Below are positions 1 through 8,117 of a stretch of DNA of 64,000 nt, in pieces (position 1 is the first letter of the stretch; each line of letters opens with the position of its first letter). The notes beneath the pieces were generated by a model. It searched no databases. It saw nothing but the letters and a program-made list of their open reading frames with translations, and had not been told where the DNA came from. The stretch spans positions 1-64,000 of the IMG/VR virus record IMGVR_UViG_3300044816_000060. One strand, given 5' to 3'. This stretch comes from a virus. Position numbers and translations under genes: made by a program.

Positions 1-1360
1 CCGTCTCCAACGACCCGACGACACCGCTCAAACCCTGGAACGCCTTCTCCAAGCTCGGGTTCAGCGAAATCGACTTCAACGCTTCGCCGGCCCCGTTGAC
101 CGCTGTCGTCAACACGTTCATCGCGCCACTGCTACCGGCTAGCCGCAGGAACCCCTCAGTCCCCGCGAGCAGGCCCGGCTGCATAGCCAGGATCCCCTGA
201 TTGACGTTCCCGATCGCCGTACTGAGCAGCCCCAACCCGGCGCCCCGGGTGATGAAGTCGCCCAGACTGGTGGCCACAGTGGAAAGAGACGTCGCGGTCG
301 CCGACAGACCCACCGCGAGCTTCGGGAACAACTCATTCCCGATCGTCTTCAAAACCGGGGTGAGACCCTTCTCGAACGTATCCGAGATGGTCTTCTTCAA
401 CGACTTGAACTGAGGCTCGATCGACTTGGCGGCCTTCTTGATCCCGTCCATCCCCAGCGTCACCGCCGCCATCGGGACAGCGATCAAACCGATAGCCGCC
501 GGCACCGCCGCGATGGCAGTGGACGCAGCGCCGAACGCCACCGTGATACCCGCGCCGGCCTCCGCGACGGCCGTGCCGAGAGCCGCCACCTTCTCCAAGG
601 CGAGACCGGCTTTCACGACACCGCCGACGGCGCCCGACGCCTCACTGATGGCGTCCGATGCGGAGCCGGCCGACGACTCGACGAGACCGAACGCCGACGA
701 CCCAAGGCTGCCGACCTTGGAAAACGCCGAGCCCAGACCACTGGTGACGTCCGAGGCGATACCAGCCAGCATCGCCTTAAACGGGTCCCGGTCGACATCG
801 ACCACAGCCTTGATGTGAATCTTCCGGGAGGCCAGTGCGCGGCCAAGCGCATCCTGGTCGATGTTGACCTGGGCCTCGATCTTGACCTTCTTGTCGCGCA
901 GCTCGGCCAGCTTCACCTGTGCGGCGGCGACCGACGCGTTCAACCGGGCGATGTCGGCTTTGATCTGAATCGTGGTCTTCTCGCCCGACAGCTCCTTGAG
1001 CTTCGCCGCGCTGACCGCGATCTTCGCTTCGAGGTCGGCGATGTCAGCCTTGATCTTGACAGCGTTCAGACTGCTCAGCTCGGCCCGCAGCTTGGCCTGG
1101 TCGATGTCGACCTCAGCCGGGATTGTGACCTTCTTGCCCGCGAGGGTTTTACCGATCTTGTCGGTGTCAAGGTCCACCTGGGCGGGAACCCTGATGTTCT
1201 CGGAACGCAGCTTCTCCATCGCGGCGTCGAACTTGCTTCGGTCCAGATCAAGGGTGACCTTGACCGTGATGTCCTTGATGCTGCCGAGCTCAGCCTCGAG
1301 CCTCTTCTTGAAGCCGGTCGTGTCCGGGACGACTCGGTCTTCGAACCGATACGCTTCCAA
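1..1360 (-). CDS. Tape measure protein, N-terminal part (runs off the left edge)
   Basis: Open frame of about 450 codons with no stop before the edge. The first ~200 residues are a heptad-like, Lys/Glu/Asp-rich region with repeated KVxIxAxVDID-type units (beta-alpha repeats seen at tape-measure N-termini). A long Ala/Gly/Val-rich hydrophobic stretch follows, as expected for a protein threaded through a siphophage tail tube. The preceding in-frame codon is a stop, and the first usable initiator is a TTG at 1360 (TTG GAA GCG) with a weak AGAAGA ahead of it, so the start is tentative. Its position after the frameshifted chaperones is the canonical siphophage order. The remainder probably lies beyond the window, with a C-terminus at 63770-64000. 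Confidence 0.85.
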   Translation of the reverse strand, partial: MEAYRFEDRVVPDTTGFKKRLEAELGSIKDITVKVTLDLDRSKFDAAMEKLRSENIRVPAQVDLDTDKIGKTLAGKKVTIPAEVDIDQAKLRAELSSLNAVKIKADIADLEAKIAVSAAKLKELSGEKTTIQIKADIARLNASVAAAQVKLAELRDKKVKIEAQVNIDQDALGRALASRKIHIKAVVDVDRDPFKAMLAGIASDVTSGLGSAFSKVGSLGSSAFGLVESSAGSASDAISEASGAVGGVVKAGLALEKVAALGTAVAEAGAGITVAFGAASTAIAAVPAAIGLIAVPMAAVTLGMDGIKKAAKSIEPQFKSLKKTISDTFEKGLTPVLKTIGNELFPKLAVGLSATATSLSTVATSLGDFITRGAGLGLLSTAIGNVNQGILAMQPGLLAGTEGFLRLAGSSGAMNVLTTAVNGAGEALKSISLNPSLEKAFQGLSGVVGSLET

Positions 1361-1483
1361 CGTTCTTCTGGCCGGGCATCGGTTCTTAGATCACCTACTT
1401 TCTTGACCTAGGAATCGCCTCTGGCGTAACGGACTAGCCCTGCTGGACGATGACCGGATCACAAACCCGCGAGAGGACCAGTC

Positions 1484-1756
1484 ATGGCGTGGCTACGCAC
1501 GCGCGAAATCAAGCCCGGCATCTACGAGACCCAGAGCGCCGGAGTCCACGGAGTCAGACAACTCGGCATGCTCCTCGGCATGCTCCTCGGCGGGTACGTC
1601 GCGGTGAAGGTGGTCGTAGGGCTGTTCAACAGCGGCGTGTACGGCCTCCTAGCGGCCCTGATTCTCGGCATCCCACTGTCGGGCATCGCCTACTGGCACT
1701 ACAGCTACTACAAGACCCATCCCCGAGAGCCGCGTCAGCCCGGACCCTGGGACTAG
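1484..1756 (+). CDS. Small two-helix membrane protein in reverse orientation (moron candidate)
   Basis: 90 residues, with a good Shine-Dalgarno (GAGAGGA) ahead of the ATG. Two hydrophobic segments (about residues 27-46 and 53-74) are separated by a short turn. The N-terminus and the end (HPREPRQPGPWD) are polar. It is the only plus-strand gene in the head-tail region and lies tail-to-tail with the chaperone frame (4-bp overlap at the stops), interrupting the normally tight chaperone-to-tape-measure spacing. This placement is typical of a moron, an independently expressed lysogenic-conversion gene. I recognise no family. Possible roles (superinfection exclusion, envelope modification) are guesses. 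Confidence 0.6.
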   Translation: MAWLRTREIKPGIYETQSAGVHGVRQLGMLLGMLLGGYVAVKVVVGLFNSGVYGLLAALILGIPLSGIAYWHYSYYKTHPREPRQPGPWD

Positions 1757-2133
1757 CCAGCGACCCTCCGGGCACTGGGCAGATCCGCGATCCGCACCAC
1801 CCGGCCAGGAGCCCGACGCTCCTTCGGCGGCTGCACCGGCAGCTTCTTCGTCGGCTTCCCGCCGCGCTGCCTGTTCGCCGCGAACGTCATGTTGAAAATC
1901 CCGGCCAGTAGATGGTTCTGCAACGTCCACTGCCGGTAACGCGCGCCACCGCGCACCGACGCGGCGAAAGCGGAACCATCGGGAAGTTGCCCGACAAGCA
2001 TGAGCACATACCGGGGTGTCAGGCCCGACCCCGGCCGCCACAGGTCGCGGATGTCGACCCCGACAGCTCGCAGGTCGTAGGCCAACGCCTCGCCGTGCTC
2101 GTCGATCAGCTTGACGAGCTGGAGGCTTCCCCC
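1753..2133 (-). CDS. Tail assembly chaperone, frameshift extension (GT product)
   Basis: This frame has no good start of its own in the chaperone region. It is reached by a -1 shift from the upstream chaperone near 2127-2133. Read through, it continues as LQLVKLIDEHGEALAYDL and then DIRDLW, the pattern typical of the T domain of actinophage tail assembly chaperones (LI-EHG-A---DL). The rest carries a basic tail. The product is made at low level as a fusion to the 2106-2540 protein and helps load tail-tube subunits onto the tape measure. A separate start at 2085 (MAYDL) is possible but would cut off the conserved EHGEAL segment, so the fusion reading is preferred. Confidence 0.75.
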   Translation of the reverse strand, partial: GGSLQLVKLIDEHGEALAYDLRAVGVDIRDLWRPGSGLTPRYVLMLVGQLPDGSAFAASVRGGARYRQWTLQNHLLAGIFNMTFAANRQRGGKPTKKLPVQPPKERRAPGRVVRIADLPSARRVAG

Positions 2134-2540
2134 GGCTGCGCCTCACCCTGATACACGTTGAACGTCTCGATCAGCTTCTCCTGGTCGAGCCGGCCCGGCC
2201 ACGCCTTCCATGCGTCCTTGTCGGCCGCCGCGCTACCCAGGTAGCGGCCGATCGCGCCCAACAGCTTGTAGAACGCCGACGCCTTCTCGGCGTTCAACGT
2301 CTGCCCCTTCTTCAACTTACCGGACTGCTTCTCCAGCTCCACGATCTCGCCGAGAATCAGAGCGGCCTGGGCCCGATCCTCCCACTCCATCCGGTGCGGG
2401 GGCCGCAGCTCGGGGCAGCCGTCCGGGTAGACGAGTTTCCCGTCGGCCAGCTTCGCGTCCGCCGCCAACTGATCAGTCAGGGACGCCTTCGCCCCGTCAG
2501 CGGTCCCCGGGGGGACCTGGAACGTCTCGATGCTCATCAC
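2106..2540 (-). CDS. Tail assembly chaperone (G product)
   Basis: 144 residues, between the major tail protein and the tape measure, where the lambda G/GT-type chaperone pair always sits. Mostly helical, with an acidic/basic central region and a low-complexity end (SSSSS) that exists only in the unshifted frame. It is the abundant short product; a fraction of ribosomes shift to the next frame to add the T domain. The start could be GTG (2540) or the adjacent ATG (2537). GGAG lies 7 and 10 nt upstream respectively. Confidence 0.8.
   Translation of the reverse strand: MMSIETFQVPPGTADGAKASLTDQLAADAKLADGKLVYPDGCPELRPPHRMEWEDRAQAALILGEIVELEKQSGKLKKGQTLNAEKASAFYKLLGAIGRYLGSAAADKDAWKAWPGRLDQEKLIETFNVYQGEAQPGEASSSSS
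2127..2133 (-). promoter_or_regulatory. Probable -1 ribosomal slippery site (GGGGGAA)
   Basis: On the coding strand the codons CCG GGG GAA contain five G then AA just before the G-protein end. Slipping back one base joins the G frame to the T-domain frame (SLQLVKLIDEHG), about 24 nt before the zero-frame stop. The P-site codon GGG re-pairs perfectly after slippage, while the A-site re-pairs less well (GAA to GGA). Confidence 0.65.
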
Positions 2541-2627
2541 GCGGGTTCTCCGTCATCTTCGGGCGCGGGTTGTAAGGTGGTCGACCGGCCGGTGAACCCG
2601 CGTGGAACCCCGGCCGGCCTACCTCTC

Positions 2628-3488
2628 TTACGGGCCGCCAGGCGTGGTGGTGGTGACCGCCACGGCCGGGGACGTGCCACCGGTGAACGAACCGGTCGCG
2701 GTCATCTGCGCCACGTCGGCGTCCTCCAGGCTGCCCTGGAACGTGACCACGTACGGGGTGGCCGGCCCGGGACCACCGGTGACGACGACGTCGTTGTTGC
2801 CGATGTTCGACAGGGCCCGCAAAGCCGTCTGCACAGCCGTGGCGGTCGCGTTCCACGCGATGGCACTGGTCGTCTGCCCGGAGTAGGTCAACGTGAAACT
2901 ACCGCCGGTCGGGGTACCGGTGATCGTGACCGTCTGAACCTCGTTCGTCAACGCGCCCACGTCGGCGCCATAGAACTCCATCAGGTTGGACCCGGTCACA
3001 CCCAGGACGGTCGCCCGGATCGGCCACTCCATGAACTCCTGCGTGTCCAACTGGACATCGTCGTCGGAGGCGATCGACACCTTCGGCACGTAGAACGGGA
3101 ACTCGTTCGCCCCGTCCACAATCCTCACGAACAACGCGGCATCCTGCGACACCGCGTTGATCGGCACCCCGAACACCCCGGCCACCGAAATGTCCCCACC
3201 TCCGAAGTAGAGGCGGAACGTGTCGTTCGACCACTGCAACAGCACCAGGGTGACGGCGAAGAACACCGGGTCACGCTGGTTTCTCAGCGCGGGGTTCTGC
3301 CAGGTGCCCTTGATGTTCGAGTCCCCGCCGTCGCGGGCGATGGTGAGGCCGTTGCCCTCACTGGTGTGCCCGAGCGAACTCCACGGCGACTCAGGGTCGG
3401 TCAGGGTGACAGGCTTCGGGGTGCCGACCGGCGCCAGATAGGCGTATCCGGTCCCGGGGATTACGGTGGCGGAATCGAGCATCGGCAT
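2628..3488 (-). CDS. Major tail (tube) protein with C-terminal Ig-like domain
   Basis: 286 residues. The N-terminal ~180 residues have the beta-rich look of a siphophage tail tube protein and follow the tail terminator gene. Residues ~182-282 form a separate module (NEVQTVTITGTPTGG, GSFTLTYSG, TSAIAWNATA, TATGSFTGGTSPAVAV) that also ends the capsid protein. The DNA encoding the domain end is nearly identical to that in the capsid gene over about 66 bp, so one was copied from the other recently. Ig-like tail-tube domains project from the tail surface and are thought to bind weakly to cell-surface carbohydrates. Confidence 0.85.
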   Translation of the reverse strand: MPMLDSATVIPGTGYAYLAPVGTPKPVTLTDPESPWSSLGHTSEGNGLTIARDGGDSNIKGTWQNPALRNQRDPVFFAVTLVLLQWSNDTFRLYFGGGDISVAGVFGVPINAVSQDAALFVRIVDGANEFPFYVPKVSIASDDDVQLDTQEFMEWPIRATVLGVTGSNLMEFYGADVGALTNEVQTVTITGTPTGGSFTLTYSGQTTSAIAWNATATAVQTALRALSNIGNNDVVVTGGPGPATPYVVTFQGSLEDADVAQMTATGSFTGGTSPAVAVTTTTPGGP

Positions 3489-3579
3489 TTCGGGGTCCTC
3501 CTGAATCAGGCCCCGAAATGGGGCTCAGGGCATGCGGAACGCCCGGACGCCAGAGGCGGACGGGTCTGGGGTAGAGCGG

Positions 3580-4005
3580 CTAGCGCGGGTTGCGGATCAG
3601 CAGGTCGTAGACAGCGATGTACCTGCCCGCCTCCGGGAACCCGATGTCGGTCTCACGCCGGAAACCGGAAACCTCCACCCAGCCGGCGATGTGCCCGTAC
3701 GGGGTCACCATCTGGCCCTTCCAGGCCGCGTACAGGACCGTGGCCACCTGCCGGGACAGCGTGTAGGCGGTAGCGTCGTCGACCGCCCACACCTGATACG
3801 TCATCGAAAACCTGGACAGGTATTCGGGCCGGGTCGAGCTGCCCCCGGCGTGGTGGATGCACACCGCCGGGATCAGCGTGCGCAACTGGTCCGGGATCTG
3901 GGAGTAGACGTTCACCCCGCCCAGACCGGCCCGCAGCAGGTGCAACTGCACGGCGATCCCGTCCACGAACGGCACGGCCGTCGTGTCCGGGATCAGGGTG
4001 GCCAT
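3580..4005 (-). CDS. Tail terminator protein
   Basis: 141 residues, between the head-tail connector genes and the tail tube gene. The sequence (MATLIPDTTAVPFVDGIAVQ...; YQVWAVDDATAYTLSRQVATVL) fits the small alpha/beta tail-completion proteins (gpU-like) that cap the tube and join it to the neck. The family is assigned by position and general look. The 90-bp gap to the tail tube gene contains a short GCCCC-GAAAT-GGGGC hairpin (around 3514-3528). Confidence 0.65.
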   Translation of the reverse strand: MATLIPDTTAVPFVDGIAVQLHLLRAGLGGVNVYSQIPDQLRTLIPAVCIHHAGGSSTRPEYLSRFSMTYQVWAVDDATAYTLSRQVATVLYAAWKGQMVTPYGHIAGWVEVSGFRRETDIGFPEAGRYIAVYDLLIRNPR

Positions 4006-4115
4006 GGTGCGGCCTGGAGTCCCACGCCGACCTCGTCGGCGCGGTGAACGTACTCAGGGCCGGGCTGGTCCTGCATGCCGCGCAAGCGGCATGAGAAGCC
4101 GGTGCCTTCAGGCAT
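3993..4115 (-). CDS. Hypothetical 40-residue protein in the neck gene cluster
   Basis: Starts with ATG 9 nt after the end of the preceding connector gene and ends 13 nt inside the tail terminator gene, so it fills an otherwise empty 118-bp gap. The product (MPEGTGFSCRLRGMQDQPG...) has no recognisable domain. It may be a small virion protein or a translational coupler. No clear Shine-Dalgarno. Confidence 0.4.
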   Translation of the reverse strand: MPEGTGFSCRLRGMQDQPGPEYVHRADEVGVGLQAAPWPP

Positions 4116-4123
4116 CGGAGGAG

Positions 4124-4414
4124 TCACCAGAACGCGCCGGTGATGGCGTGGATGCCTTCCACGCCGCGGCCCTGCTTGGTCGTGTGGCCGAATTCGATGG
4201 CCGCGGCCGCGCCACCAGGGTCAACCAGGTTGACGAAAGAATCCGTCACACCGTGGGTGACCGTGATGTGCGCGGCCCCGGTGCGGTGGTGACCGGACAG
4301 AATCGCCTCAGCCCTCCTCGCACCGCCCCGAGCTTCGGACGCCACCGCCTCAACAACGCCAGGAAGATGGGCAACCACCGAGTCGCAGTCGGCGTTGATC
4401 CGCACCGACGCCAT
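4124..4414 (-). CDS. Neck/connector protein, DUF5403-like
   Basis: 96 residues starting MASVRINADCDSVV. The ATG overlaps the previous stop as TGATG, which fixes the start; a longer reading upstream is not needed. The C-terminal IEFGH...GRGVEGIHAITGAF is typical of the small connector proteins in this slot of actinophages (DUF5403, HK97 gp10-like role). It lies third in the neck block between capsid and tail tube and probably helps join head and tail. Confidence 0.6.
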   Translation of the reverse strand: MASVRINADCDSVVAHLPGVVEAVASEARGGARRAEAILSGHHRTGAAHITVTHGVTDSFVNLVDPGGAAAAIEFGHTTKQGRGVEGIHAITGAFW

Positions 4415-4764
4415 CAGCGTTCCTCCCGCAGATAGACGGTGACGTGGCCGGTGCCCGGCGAGAAGTCCCGGCCCAGCGGTGCGCCGGTCGGTACGAACCG
4501 TCGGCCCTGCCACGTCACCGCCGACCACGGACCGGCCGGCACAGAGCGACCGATCAGGCGATAGTCGACGTCAAGCCGCTGACCCTCATCCAGGTCCCGC
4601 AAGGCCCGCTGCGAGGTGACCGGCTGCATGAACACCCCGGCCACCGTCACCGGGCCGGTGGCCTTCGGCTGGCTCACCGGGTTACCCCGGCCGTCCACCA
4701 CCGTCTCCTCGGGGAAGACCTGGACGGTGTCCGGGCCGTTGTCGAGCAGGCTCACAGACACCAC
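4414..4764 (-). CDS. Head-tail stopper protein
   Basis: 116 residues, beta-rich (SVSLLDNGPDTVQVFPEE..., VAGVFMQPVTSQ, WQGRRFVPTGAP). It is placed directly after the adaptor gene, as in SPP1 gp16 / HK97-type head closure. Called from position and general pattern. It is translationally coupled to the next gene by TGATG. Confidence 0.6.
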   Translation of the reverse strand: MVSVSLLDNGPDTVQVFPEETVVDGRGNPVSQPKATGPVTVAGVFMQPVTSQRALRDLDEGQRLDVDYRLIGRSVPAGPWSAVTWQGRRFVPTGAPLGRDFSPGTGHVTVYLREER

Positions 4765-4765
4765 C

Positions 4766-5239
4766 TCAGCAGTCGTAGGTGTCGACCGGGAACATCTCGA
4801 ACCCGAAGCTGTCTTCCATCCACGCCGTATTGCTGGCGTGCAGGTCGCCCCGGGTGGTCGCCTGGATCCACAGACCGGTCCGACCGGCGGCCCGGCGGAT
4901 GATCTTCAGTTCTCGCTCGGTGAGGTACATTCCGCCCTCACCGACAGCACCGTTGCGCTGGTAGCTGTAGTCGCCGGCCGCCTCCGAGGAATAGCCCTCA
5001 GGGTTACGGAAGGCCCGCTCGGCGACCCGGATCGTGATGACCCGCACAACCCGCGGCGCGGTGAGGACGGTCGGGTCGTCCGGGGAGACCCACGTTTGGT
5101 GGCCTTCTTCCCGGACGAACTCCGACGCGTCCTCGATCACTGCCGTCGCACGGTCTACATCGGTGTCGGAGTCGATCTCGCGGCCCAGACGGGCAACGAG
5201 ATCCTCCACCTTCGCCAGCGGCGGCAGCGTGTCAGCCAC
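4766..5239 (-). CDS. Head-tail adaptor protein (gp6/gp15-like)
   Basis: 157 residues, starting five bases downstream of the capsid gene. The helical pattern PPLAKVEDLVARLGREI, RATAVIEDASEFVREEG and RVITIRVAERAFRNPEGY is the signature of the connector-1 adaptor that docks on the portal (HK97 gp6 / SPP1 gp15 family). The Asn-Pro-Glu-Gly after the third helix is a frequent feature. Confidence 0.8.
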   Translation of the reverse strand: MADTLPPLAKVEDLVARLGREIDSDTDVDRATAVIEDASEFVREEGHQTWVSPDDPTVLTAPRVVRVITIRVAERAFRNPEGYSSEAAGDYSYQRNGAVGEGGMYLTERELKIIRRAAGRTGLWIQATTRGDLHASNTAWMEDSFGFEMFPVDTYDC

Positions 5240-5244
5240 TGGGC

Positions 5245-6489
5245 TTAAGCGCCCAGCGTGAGCTTGACCCCGCGAACGAACGTTTTGGTGCTGCCCTCAG
5301 CCGTGGTGGTGGTGACCGCCACCGCCGGGGACGTGCCACCGGTGAACGAACCGGTCGCGGTCATCTGCGGCGGGTTCAGCCCGTCCAGGTCCAGGGTGAT
5401 GGTCACCGCGGTACCCGGCAGAGCGCCGCCGGCGGCCGTGATCTGGTTGGCGGCCAGTGTGGTGCCCGCGACCAGGGCGGCCTTCACCTGCGCGGCGGTG
5501 GCGTTGTACGCGATCGCGGCCGTGGTGTTGCCGTCGTAGGTCAGGGTGAATGAACCGCCAGTCGGCGTGCCGGTCACGGTGACGGTCTGGACCTCGTTCG
5601 ACTCCGGCCCGTCGATGATCGCCGAGCAGCCCATGTACAGGTCGACCATGGACCGATCCTGGGCGTTGCGGAAGTCGTAGTCCTTGATCCACCGCAGGCT
5701 GAGCCCGTTCTTGCTCAGGGTCGAGCCGTAGCTGGCGCCGCTGGGCACCTTGGGCGCGATCATGACCGCGCTGTAGGCGGTGCGGTGGAACGCGTAACCC
5801 TCGTCCGGGTTCAACGCCAGGGACACCACCACCTGCGGGAAGCCCGCGATACGGCCGATGGTGGCGTCCCGAAGAGCCGACCCGGCACCCGAATCGCCGG
5901 AGGCGTCGAACCGACGGAACTGCGGATCCTTCAACAACGCGGCCTCGATCGCCGAACCCACAACCACGACCCGATCACTCATCGGCACGTGCTCATCGTT
6001 GAGGAACCGGCGGGCGTCCACGAACCCGGGGAAGGTGTCCGCCGCCGAGATGGTGGCGGTGTGCGCGTAGGTCGTGTTCTGCATGACCTTGGCGATCTTG
6101 TTCTCAGCGCCCTCGGACACCGCTCGCACCATGGGGGTGAGGATCTGGTCGGCGTAGGAAACGATGTCCAACGTCTCCTCCTCATCCGTTGTGGGCACCG
6201 CCGAGTAGATGGCCTGGTCCAGGGTCACATCGACCTTGGTCTCGACCAGGCTGTCCATCGTGATGATGCCGTCGCCCTCAGACGCGGTACCTCGAGCACC
6301 CCGAAGCGCCCTGGTCCGGGCGGTGGTGCGGGCCGGGACACGGATGGAGACGGTGTCACCGGCGTTGCCGACCCAGTCGGACGGCTTGGTGGCGTCCGTC
6401 CAGACCAGGGACGGGAGAATGATCTCCCGCTGCAACAGGCCCAACGCCATCGCGGTGATCTGCTGGGACTTGACAAAGGTGTTCGCCAC
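5245..6489 (-). CDS. Major capsid protein (HK97 fold) with C-terminal Ig-like domain
   Basis: 414 residues. Residues 1-297 are the capsid subunit: an N-arm (FVKSQQITAMALGLLQ), an E-loop/P-domain region rich in TMDSLVETKVDVTLDQAIYSAVPT, and an A-domain with VVVGSAIEAALLKDP. It belongs to the group of HK97-fold coat proteins common in actinophages and follows its scaffold gene. Residues ~298-398 are the same Ig-like module as in the tail tube protein, followed by a 14-residue tail. It would decorate the capsid exterior at every subunit. No protease gene is recognisable, and the separate scaffold suggests scaffold-assisted assembly. Confidence 0.9.
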   Translation of the reverse strand: MANTFVKSQQITAMALGLLQREIILPSLVWTDATKPSDWVGNAGDTVSIRVPARTTARTRALRGARGTASEGDGIITMDSLVETKVDVTLDQAIYSAVPTTDEEETLDIVSYADQILTPMVRAVSEGAENKIAKVMQNTTYAHTATISAADTFPGFVDARRFLNDEHVPMSDRVVVVGSAIEAALLKDPQFRRFDASGDSGAGSALRDATIGRIAGFPQVVVSLALNPDEGYAFHRTAYSAVMIAPKVPSGASYGSTLSKNGLSLRWIKDYDFRNAQDRSMVDLYMGCSAIIDGPESNEVQTVTVTGTPTGGSFTLTYDGNTTAAIAYNATAAQVKAALVAGTTLAANQITAAGGALPGTAVTITLDLDGLNPPQMTATGSFTGGTSPAVAVTTTTAEGSTKTFVRGVKLTLGA

Positions 6490-6558
6490 GGGAACCTCCT
6501 AGGTTCATGGGGGCTGGAACCGCTTGGGGCGCCGTGGCGAACGGGCCGTGCGGTGCGC

Positions 6559-7167
6559 CTACCGCCTCGGAAGGAGGGCGGCGAGCTTCGAGGGGTCGGT
6601 TTCGTTCGACCCCTCGTCGGGGTCACCTCCACCACGGAGGCGCTCCCTGGGCTTGCTGGACACAGGCGGCTTGCTGGTGGCCGGCTCCGGCGCGATCAGC
6701 GCGTAGAGCTCCTTCGCGTCCGCTTCGAGCTCAGCATCGGTGTCGCCGTGGAGCCGTTTGGCCACCGCCCGGATCTGGGCGGGGGTGGCGTGCTCCGGGG
6801 CGTGCTCCTCCGCGGACTCGCGTCGCCGCATCGACGACGTGGCCTTGCTCAACTCGGCCTTGAGTGAGTCCCGCTCCTCCTGGAGTCGCTGGTTCTCGCT
6901 CTTGTCCTTGTCCGAGTGCTTGCGCAGCTCGTCCTGAGCCTTCTGCAACTCTGCACGGATCGAATCCCGCTCCTCGCGGACGGCGCGCCGGTCCTCTTTG
7001 ATGCGGTCGAGGGCGCGCTGACCTGCCGGGCTGAGCTGGTCAGCCCCTGGGTCGTCGGCCTCGTCCTTCTTCCCGGCGTCGTCCTTCGGCTTCTCCAGGA
7101 GGCGCTTGGCGTCCTCTTCGGTGATGCCGTCGAGCTCGTCGGTGTCGGTTTCCTTCGTGTCAGCCAT
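6559..7167 (-). CDS. Capsid scaffolding protein
   Basis: 202 residues, highly charged, with a long predicted coiled coil (ALDRIKEDRRAVREERDSIRAELQKAQ ... RLQEERDSLKAEL, roughly residues 50-110) and a basic, Gly/Pro-rich C-terminus. It lies immediately before the capsid gene, the standard scaffold position. It would fill the procapsid interior and leave before packaging. Confidence 0.8.
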   Translation of the reverse strand: MADTKETDTDELDGITEEDAKRLLEKPKDDAGKKDEADDPGADQLSPAGQRALDRIKEDRRAVREERDSIRAELQKAQDELRKHSDKDKSENQRLQEERDSLKAELSKATSSMRRRESAEEHAPEHATPAQIRAVAKRLHGDTDAELEADAKELYALIAPEPATSKPPVSSKPRERLRGGGDPDEGSNETDPSKLAALLPRR

Positions 7168-7233
7168 GGGCTGGTTCTCCCGTTGCGGGAAGTGCCCGCA
7201 CGGTGCGCGCGAGCGACATTTGAGGGGCGCCTG

Positions 7234-8115
7234 TCAGGCGCTGAGAAACTCCGGGGGCGCGGCTTCACGGCGGTTCTTGTCGTGGGCCCTGCGGAACGCG
7301 TTGATGGCGTCCTTGCCGCTGTAGCCCTTGGTGGAGCGGTAGTAGAGGCGCTGGAACTCGCGCGCTCTGCCGGGCCAGCTGGCAGAGCTGGAGTAGACGG
7401 CTTCCGCCGTGCAGCAGCAGCCGTCGTGCGCCGGGAACGAGGCCCGCTTCGGCGATCGGTAGACCGGTCCTCGGGACGCCAGGAGAGCGCAGAACGCGCA
7501 CGGGTCCGAGTCGGTTACCCGCGCCCAACCCAGCACCGTGTCGTCGGCGTGGATGAGCGTCAGGGCTGTCTCGCGCCCGCCGTTGAGGACGTGGCGGGAC
7601 GCCGACCCGGATGCAACGACCAGACCCCGGTCCCTCGCCTGCCGCTCGGCGCGCCCCATCCCGGCCTGGCGCTTCAGCTCGCCCGGACCGGTCACCAACA
7701 GCGACCGTTCAGCGGCACGGTCGAACCCGGCCCAGTCGATGCGCGGCCGAACCGCCTCAGCGCTCTGCCGCTCGGCGTTGCGCACGTCGCGGAGCACGTC
7801 GATAACGAGGTCGTCCGGGATGTCGGGCGCGTGGACATACTCGACCGCCGACGACGGGTGCAGCCTCGCCCGGACAGGGGCCTCGACGATGCGGAAGTCC
7901 TGGAAGTAGCGTTCCGAGCGCCGCGCCGAACGCTGCCGAAACGAACGGATCAACGCCATCGACGCCCGCACCCAGGCCGGCGCGGTCGCATCCAGGTCGG
8001 GCCAGCTCAGAGACGGCCACAGCTGCACGAACTGCGCCAGGAACGCCGCCTTGATGGCGACCTGGTCGAGCCGGTGCTCCTCGGTGAGCGCCTGGCCTTC
8101 CTGGGTGGCGGCCAC
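7234..8115 (-). CDS. MuF-like capsid morphogenesis protein
   Basis: 293 residues, GTG start right after the portal stop. The C-terminal third has the characteristic cysteine/histidine set: RVTDSDPCAFCALLASRGPVYRS followed by HDGCCCTAEAVY. This pattern marks minor head proteins of the MuF/VG15-type family next to portal genes. It is likely packaged with the portal in the procapsid. Confidence 0.8.
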   Translation of the reverse strand: MAATQEGQALTEEHRLDQVAIKAAFLAQFVQLWPSLSWPDLDATAPAWVRASMALIRSFRQRSARRSERYFQDFRIVEAPVRARLHPSSAVEYVHAPDIPDDLVIDVLRDVRNAERQSAEAVRPRIDWAGFDRAAERSLLVTGPGELKRQAGMGRAERQARDRGLVVASGSASRHVLNGGRETALTLIHADDTVLGWARVTDSDPCAFCALLASRGPVYRSPKRASFPAHDGCCCTAEAVYSSSASWPGRAREFQRLYYRSTKGYSGKDAINAFRRAHDKNRREAAPPEFLSA

Positions 8116-8117
8116 CG

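Noticed and set aside
815-1411. Long plus-strand ORF opposite the tape measure
   Set aside because: Antisense shadow of a G+C-rich gene: no ribosome site, biased composition, and the minus frame reads as a proper tape measure.
2394-3773. 459-codon plus-strand ORF
   Set aside because: Covers four minus-strand genes; Arg/Gly/Pro-rich shadow translation without any domain.
5785-6867. 360-codon plus-strand ORF over the capsid gene
   Set aside because: Shadow of capsid and scaffold genes.
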